This document shows, piece after piece, positions 60,395 to 64,000 of a stretch of DNA of 64,000 nucleotides. Below the pieces are notes generated by a model that saw nothing but the letters and a program-made list of their open reading frames with translations, was not told where the DNA came from and ran no database searches. The stretch spans positions 62,001-126,000 of the forward strand of contig JAFIGY010000018.1 of the NCBI GenBank assembly GCA_017849435.1, given 5' to 3'. Positions within the stretch are counted from its first letter, which is position 1, and every line of letters starts with the position of its first letter. Made by a program: the position numbers and the translations under genes. The DNA is from Chitinophaga niabensis. Its GTDB lineage: Bacteria > Bacteroidota > Bacteroidia > Chitinophagales > Chitinophagaceae.

Positions 60395-63300
60395 ATGCTC
60401 GACAAGATTATCAGATTCTCTATTTACAATAAACTGATCATCGGGCTGTTCACCCTGGCTTTAATTATCTGGGGTGTATACTCCCTCACCCGCCTGCCTA
60501 TCGATGCAGTGCCGGACATCACCAACAATCAGGTGCAGGTGATCACACAAAGCCCGTCCCTGGCGCCACAGGAAGTGGAAAGGCTTATTACTTTCCCGGT
60601 GGAACAAACCATGGCCACCATTCCCGAGCTCAAAGAGATTCGTTCCATCTCCCGCTTCGGGCTGTCCGTTGTGACCATCGTATTTCATGACGACGTGAAC
60701 ATCTATTGGGCGCGCCAGCAGGTGAACGAAAAGCTGGGCGAAGCGAAAAGCCGCATCCCGGAAGGCGTTGGAAGCCCGGAAATGGCACCTGTTTCCACCG
60801 GTCTGGGTGAAATCTATCAATATGTGCTCCATCCCAAACCGGGCTACGAGAAAAAATACGATGCCATGGAACTGCGGTCCGTGCAGGACTGGATCGTCCG
60901 GCAGCAGCTGCTTGGCACACCGGGCGTAGCTGAAGTGAATAGTTTCGGCGGGATGCTTAAACAGTATGAGATCGCGCTGGATCCCGACAAGCTCCGGAGT
61001 TTCCGTCTCAGTATCAACGATGTGTTCACTGCACTGGAAAAGAACAACCAGAATACCGGCGGTGCGTACATCGACAAAAAACCCAATGCCTATTTCATTC
61101 GCAGCGAAGGCCTTGTAGGCACGCTCGACGATATCAGCAAGATCGTTGTCACCAACACCCTGCAGGGCTTTCCCGTATTGATCCGCGACGTGGCGGAAGT
61201 GCGCTTCGGACAAGCTGTACGGTATGGCGCGCTCACGCATGCTGACAGCAGGAAGAATGGGGAAGCGGTAGGCGGCATCGTAATGATGCTCAAAGGCCAG
61301 AATGCCGACCTTGTTGTAAAAGATGTGGAGAAGCGGATACAACAGATCCGGAAATCGCTTCCTGAGGGCGTAGAGCTGGAAGTGTTCCTCAACCGCAGCG
61401 AACTTGTTGGCCGTGCTATCGACACGGTTAGCAGGAATCTCATCGAAGGGGCGCTCATTGTGATCTTTGTGCTGGTGCTCTTCCTCGGGAATTTCCGTGC
61501 CGGGCTCATTGTGGCTTCCGTTATTCCGCTGGCGATGCTCTTCGCCATTATTATGATGCAATTATTCGGTGTTTCCGGTAATCTGATGAGTCTTGGTGCG
61601 ATCGACTTCGGACTGATCGTGGACGGAGCGGTCATTATCGTGGAGGCGACCATGCATCACCTTGGGTTGAGTAAGCTGAGCAGACTCGATCAGGGGCAGA
61701 TGGATAAGGAGGTTTATATTTCCGCCGGCAAAATCAGGAACTCCGCTGCTTTCGGAGAGATCATCATCCTCATCGTATATCTGCCCATTCTTGCCCTGAC
61801 CGGTATTGAAGGCAAGATGTTCCGGCCGATGGCGCAAACCGTCAGCTTCGCCATCCTTGGCGCTTTCATCCTCTCCCTGACCTACGTGCCCATGATGAGC
61901 GCCCTGTTCCTGAGCAAGCGCATATCCCATAAAAGAACCTTTTCCGACCGGATCATGGATCTCTTTCAGCGTGTATACACGCCCGTTATACGCGGCGCCG
62001 TACGCAGGAAACTCCTGGTCACCATCGTGGCCATTGCCTTGTTCATTGTCAGTCTTATCACATTCATGCATCTCGGCGGGGAGTTCATTCCCACGCTTGA
62101 AGAAGGCAATTTCGCGATCGAAATGCGCCTTGCCACAGGACGCTCCCTCTCCGAATCCATCGATAAAACAGGCCTTGCATCCGATTTGTTACTCAAAAAT
62201 TACCCCGAAGTGAAGGAGGTGGTGGGCAAGATCGGCTCCGCGGAAATACCTACCGACCCCATGCCCATGGAGGCGGTAGACGTGATGCTGATCATGAAGG
62301 ACAAGAAGGAATGGACTTCTGCCCGTACAAGGGAAGAGCTGGTTGGGAAAATGCAGGAAACACTGGAAGCCATCCCCGGTGTAAATTTCGGCTTTTCCCA
62401 ACCCATCCAGCTTCGCTTCAATGAGCTCATCTCCGGAGTACGGCAGGATGTGGGGATCAAGATCTTCGGGGAAGACCTCGAAACCCTCACCCGCCTGAGC
62501 CAACAGGTAGGCAAGATCGTTTCAGCCACAGAAGGGGCCAAAGACCTTTACCTCGAAAAGATCACCGGTCTGCCGCAGATCGTAGTCACCCTCAATCGCG
62601 ATCTCCTCGCCAAATACGGCCTGGACGTTGCCACGGTGAACCAGGCCATCAACGCCGCTTTTGCGGGGCAATCCGCCGGGCTCGTGTATGAAGGTCAGCG
62701 TCGTTATGATCTCGTAGTACGTTTCACCCTTCAGAACCGCGAGAGCATCCACGATGTCAGGAATGTTTACATCACCGCTCCCAACGGCAATCAAATACCG
62801 CTGGAGCAACTCGCCAATATCGAATACCGGCCCGGCCCCAACCAGCTCCAGCGGGAAGCGGCCAAACGCCGTATCATTGTGGGATTCAACGTACGTGGCA
62901 GGGATATTGCCGGTACTGTTAAAGAAGTGCAGGAGAAGATCGACCGGGATATAAAGTTTCCCCCCGGTTATTTCATTACGTATGGCGGGCAGTTCGAGAA
63001 CCTCCGGGAAGCGCAGGATCGTTTATCCATTGCCGTGCCTGTGGCGCTCGCCCTCATCTTCCTGTTACTGTTCTTCACATTCCGCTCCGTGAAACATGCC
63101 ATCCTCATCTTCACAGCTATTCCCATGGCGGCTATCGGCGGAGTATTCGCGCTGGTATTGCGCGGCATGCCTTTCAGTATCTCCGCGGGCGTAGGGTTCA
63201 TTGCGTTGTTTGGCGTGGCCGTGCTGAACGGGATTGTGCTGATCGGGGAATTTAACCGGTTAAGGAAAAGCGGCGTAGAAGACCTGCGACAGGTGGTGTT

Positions 63301-64000
63301 TGAAGGCACCCGTCTCCGTTTGCGGCCCGTGCTGATGACAGCCGCCGTGGCCTCCCTGGGCTTCCTGCCGATGGCCCTTTCCAGCACAGCCGGCGCCGAA
63401 GTGCAGAAACCGCTGGCCACCGTAGTGATCGGCGGACTGGTCACTTCCACTTTGCTAACGCTCATCGTGCTGCCGGTGTTATATATCTATTTCGAAAAGA
63501 TCCGGCCGAAAAAACCGATGGTCACCCTGCTCCTTCTCCCGCTGCTGGCTATTGGCGGCAGTCTTCAGGCACAGGACAAACCCTTGTCCCTGCAGGAATG
63601 CATCAACACTGCATTGCAACAGAACAAGCTGATACAGGCGGCGCAAAAGGAAGTAGATGCAGGCAAACAGTTACGGGCTACGGCTACGGATATAGGAAAA
63701 ACCAACTTCCTGCTGCAATACGGCCAGTATAACAGTTATGTGAAGAACGACAACAACATCCGGGTTACCCAGAACATTCCTTTTCCCACCCTTTTCGGAG
63801 CGCAGGCAAAACTGGCGGATGCCGATGTAAAAGGCAGCGAGCTGCAAATGGCCATCACCCGGAATGAACTGATCTACCAGGTGAAAGCTGCCTACTATCA
63901 GCTGCAATATCTCCGCGCCCTGCAGGAGCAGCTGCAAATGCAGGATTCCCTCTTCGCACAGTTTGCACGGGCTGCGCAGGTGAAATTCCGTACCGGGGAA
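60395..64000 (+). CDS. czcA: CzcA-type heavy-metal RND pump fused to a TolC/CusC-like outer-membrane factor (3' end outside window)
   Basis: 1202 codons are open to the window edge. MLDKIIRFSIYNKLIIGLF and LPIDAVPDITNNQVQV are the HME-RND start. The proton-relay helix DFGLIVDGAVIIVE contains Asp404, Asp410 and Glu417, as in CzcA. The periplasmic docking domain and 12 membrane helices are complete to about residue 1035. Directly in frame follow a signal-peptide-like segment (MVTLLLLPLLAIGGSLQAQ, 1042-1060) and the start of an outer-membrane efflux protein (LSLQECINTALQQNKLI, then YYQLQYLRALQ). It exports divalent metals such as zinc, cobalt, cadmium or copper from the periplasm. The fusion is not a sequencing join: no stop or frameshift occurs at the junction. 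Confidence 0.93.
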   Translation, partial: MLDKIIRFSIYNKLIIGLFTLALIIWGVYSLTRLPIDAVPDITNNQVQVITQSPSLAPQEVERLITFPVEQTMATIPELKEIRSISRFGLSVVTIVFHDDVNIYWARQQVNEKLGEAKSRIPEGVGSPEMAPVSTGLGEIYQYVLHPKPGYEKKYDAMELRSVQDWIVRQQLLGTPGVAEVNSFGGMLKQYEIALDPDKLRSFRLSINDVFTALEKNNQNTGGAYIDKKPNAYFIRSEGLVGTLDDISKIVVTNTLQGFPVLIRDVAEVRFGQAVRYGALTHADSRKNGEAVGGIVMMLKGQNADLVVKDVEKRIQQIRKSLPEGVELEVFLNRSELVGRAIDTVSRNLIEGALIVIFVLVLFLGNFRAGLIVASVIPLAMLFAIIMMQLFGVSGNLMSLGAIDFGLIVDGAVIIVEATMHHLGLSKLSRLDQGQMDKEVYISAGKIRNSAAFGEIIILIVYLPILALTGIEGKMFRPMAQTVSFAILGAFILSLTYVPMMSALFLSKRISHKRTFSDRIMDLFQRVYTPVIRGAVRRKLLVTIVAIALFIVSLITFMHLGGEFIPTLEEGNFAIEMRLATGRSLSESIDKTGLASDLLLKNYPEVKEVVGKIGSAEIPTDPMPMEAVDVMLIMKDKKEWTSARTREELVGKMQETLEAIPGVNFGFSQPIQLRFNELISGVRQDVGIKIFGEDLETLTRLSQQVGKIVSATEGAKDLYLEKITGLPQIVVTLNRDLLAKYGLDVATVNQAINAAFAGQSAGLVYEGQRRYDLVVRFTLQNRESIHDVRNVYITAPNGNQIPLEQLANIEYRPGPNQLQREAAKRRIIVGFNVRGRDIAGTVKEVQEKIDRDIKFPPGYFITYGGQFENLREAQDRLSIAVPVALALIFLLLFFTFRSVKHAILIFTAIPMAAIGGVFALVLRGMPFSISAGVGFIALFGVAVLNGIVLIGEFNRLRKSGVEDLRQVVFEGTRLRLRPVLMTAAVASLGFLPMALSSTAGAEVQKPLATVVIGGLVTSTLLTLIVLPVLYIYFEKIRPKKPMVTLLLLPLLAIGGSLQAQDKPLSLQECINTALQQNKLIQAAQKEVDAGKQLRATATDIGKTNFLLQYGQYNSYVKNDNNIRVTQNIPFPTLFGAQAKLADADVKGSELQMAITRNELIYQVKAAYYQLQYLRALQEQLQMQDSLFAQFARAAQVKFRTGE

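Noticed and set aside
60461-62503. Several reverse-strand frames inside the czcA gene
   Set aside because: The forward frame is uninterrupted for 1202 codons with RND motifs; the reverse frames have no domains.
1-64000. CRISPR arrays, tRNA or rRNA genes, integrase-type mobile elements
   Set aside because: No regularly spaced direct repeats, cloverleaf-like sequences or integrase genes were seen; the only mobile-element trace is the IS1182-like debris at 35.4-38.3 kb.

Overview
The window comes from a member of the phylum Bacteroidota and most resembles the Chitinophaga/Chitinophagaceae group. The evidence is three SusC/SusD pairs, ECF sigma/FecR pairs, a type IX secretion C-terminal domain, Bacteroidota-type promoters (TAnnTTTG just upstream of starts), IPT/delta-60 and fasciclin lipoproteins, and families such as DUF5690, DUF3667, DUF5007, DUF5008 and DUF6660. 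No rRNA, tRNA or CRISPR array was seen.

Layout. 0-1.4 kb: the 5' end of a FecR-like gene, an ECF sigma factor without a normal start codon, a 22-bp perfect palindrome between them, and an EamA transporter. 1.4-14.2 kb: a glycan-foraging block of exported enzymes. It has an alpha-L-rhamnosidase (GH78), an FAD oxidoreductase, an alpha-L-fucosidase (GH29), a DUF1680 beta-L-arabinofuranosidase-like enzyme, an S9/DPP-IV-like peptidase, a Tat-exported class V aminotransferase-like protein and a sulfatase. There is no SusCD pair inside this block. 14.3-19 kb: housekeeping genes (phosphatase, tRNA-dihydrouridine synthase, lipoprotein, DinB-like protein, ABC exporter).

19-26.8 kb: a DeoR-type regulator diverges from a tightly packed six-gene catabolic operon. 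The operon encodes a polyol-permease-like MFS carrier, a 2-hydroxyacid dehydrogenase, two different FGGY sugar kinases, a histidine phosphatase and an exported glycerophosphodiester phosphodiesterase. A perfect inverted repeat in the divergent promoter is a candidate operator. The substrate is unknown. 26.8-34 kb: a sigma/FecR/SusC(STN)/SusD unit of the trans-envelope signalling type, then DUF5690.

35.4-38.3 kb: a small A+T-richer island (AraC-type regulator plus epoxide hydrolase) lies exactly between the N-terminal and C-terminal debris of one IS1182-like transposase. 38.3-44 kb: a T9SS-sorted GH10-like enzyme, an ArsR regulator, a broken membrane-protein gene beside an intact relative, a DEAD-box helicase, a frameshifted small membrane gene and a small basic secreted protein.

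44-58.4 kb: an eight-gene co-directional locus made of two SusC/SusD pairs, two fasciclin lipoproteins (one with two CBM6-like modules), DUF5007 and DUF5008/delta-60 lipoproteins. It has no hydrolase and no adjacent regulator. 58.4-59 kb is an A+T-rich intergenic stretch. 59-64 kb: DUF3667, a Cys-rich DUF6660-like protein, and a CzcA-type metal efflux pump fused in frame to a TolC/CusC-type outer-membrane component. The fusion runs off the window end.
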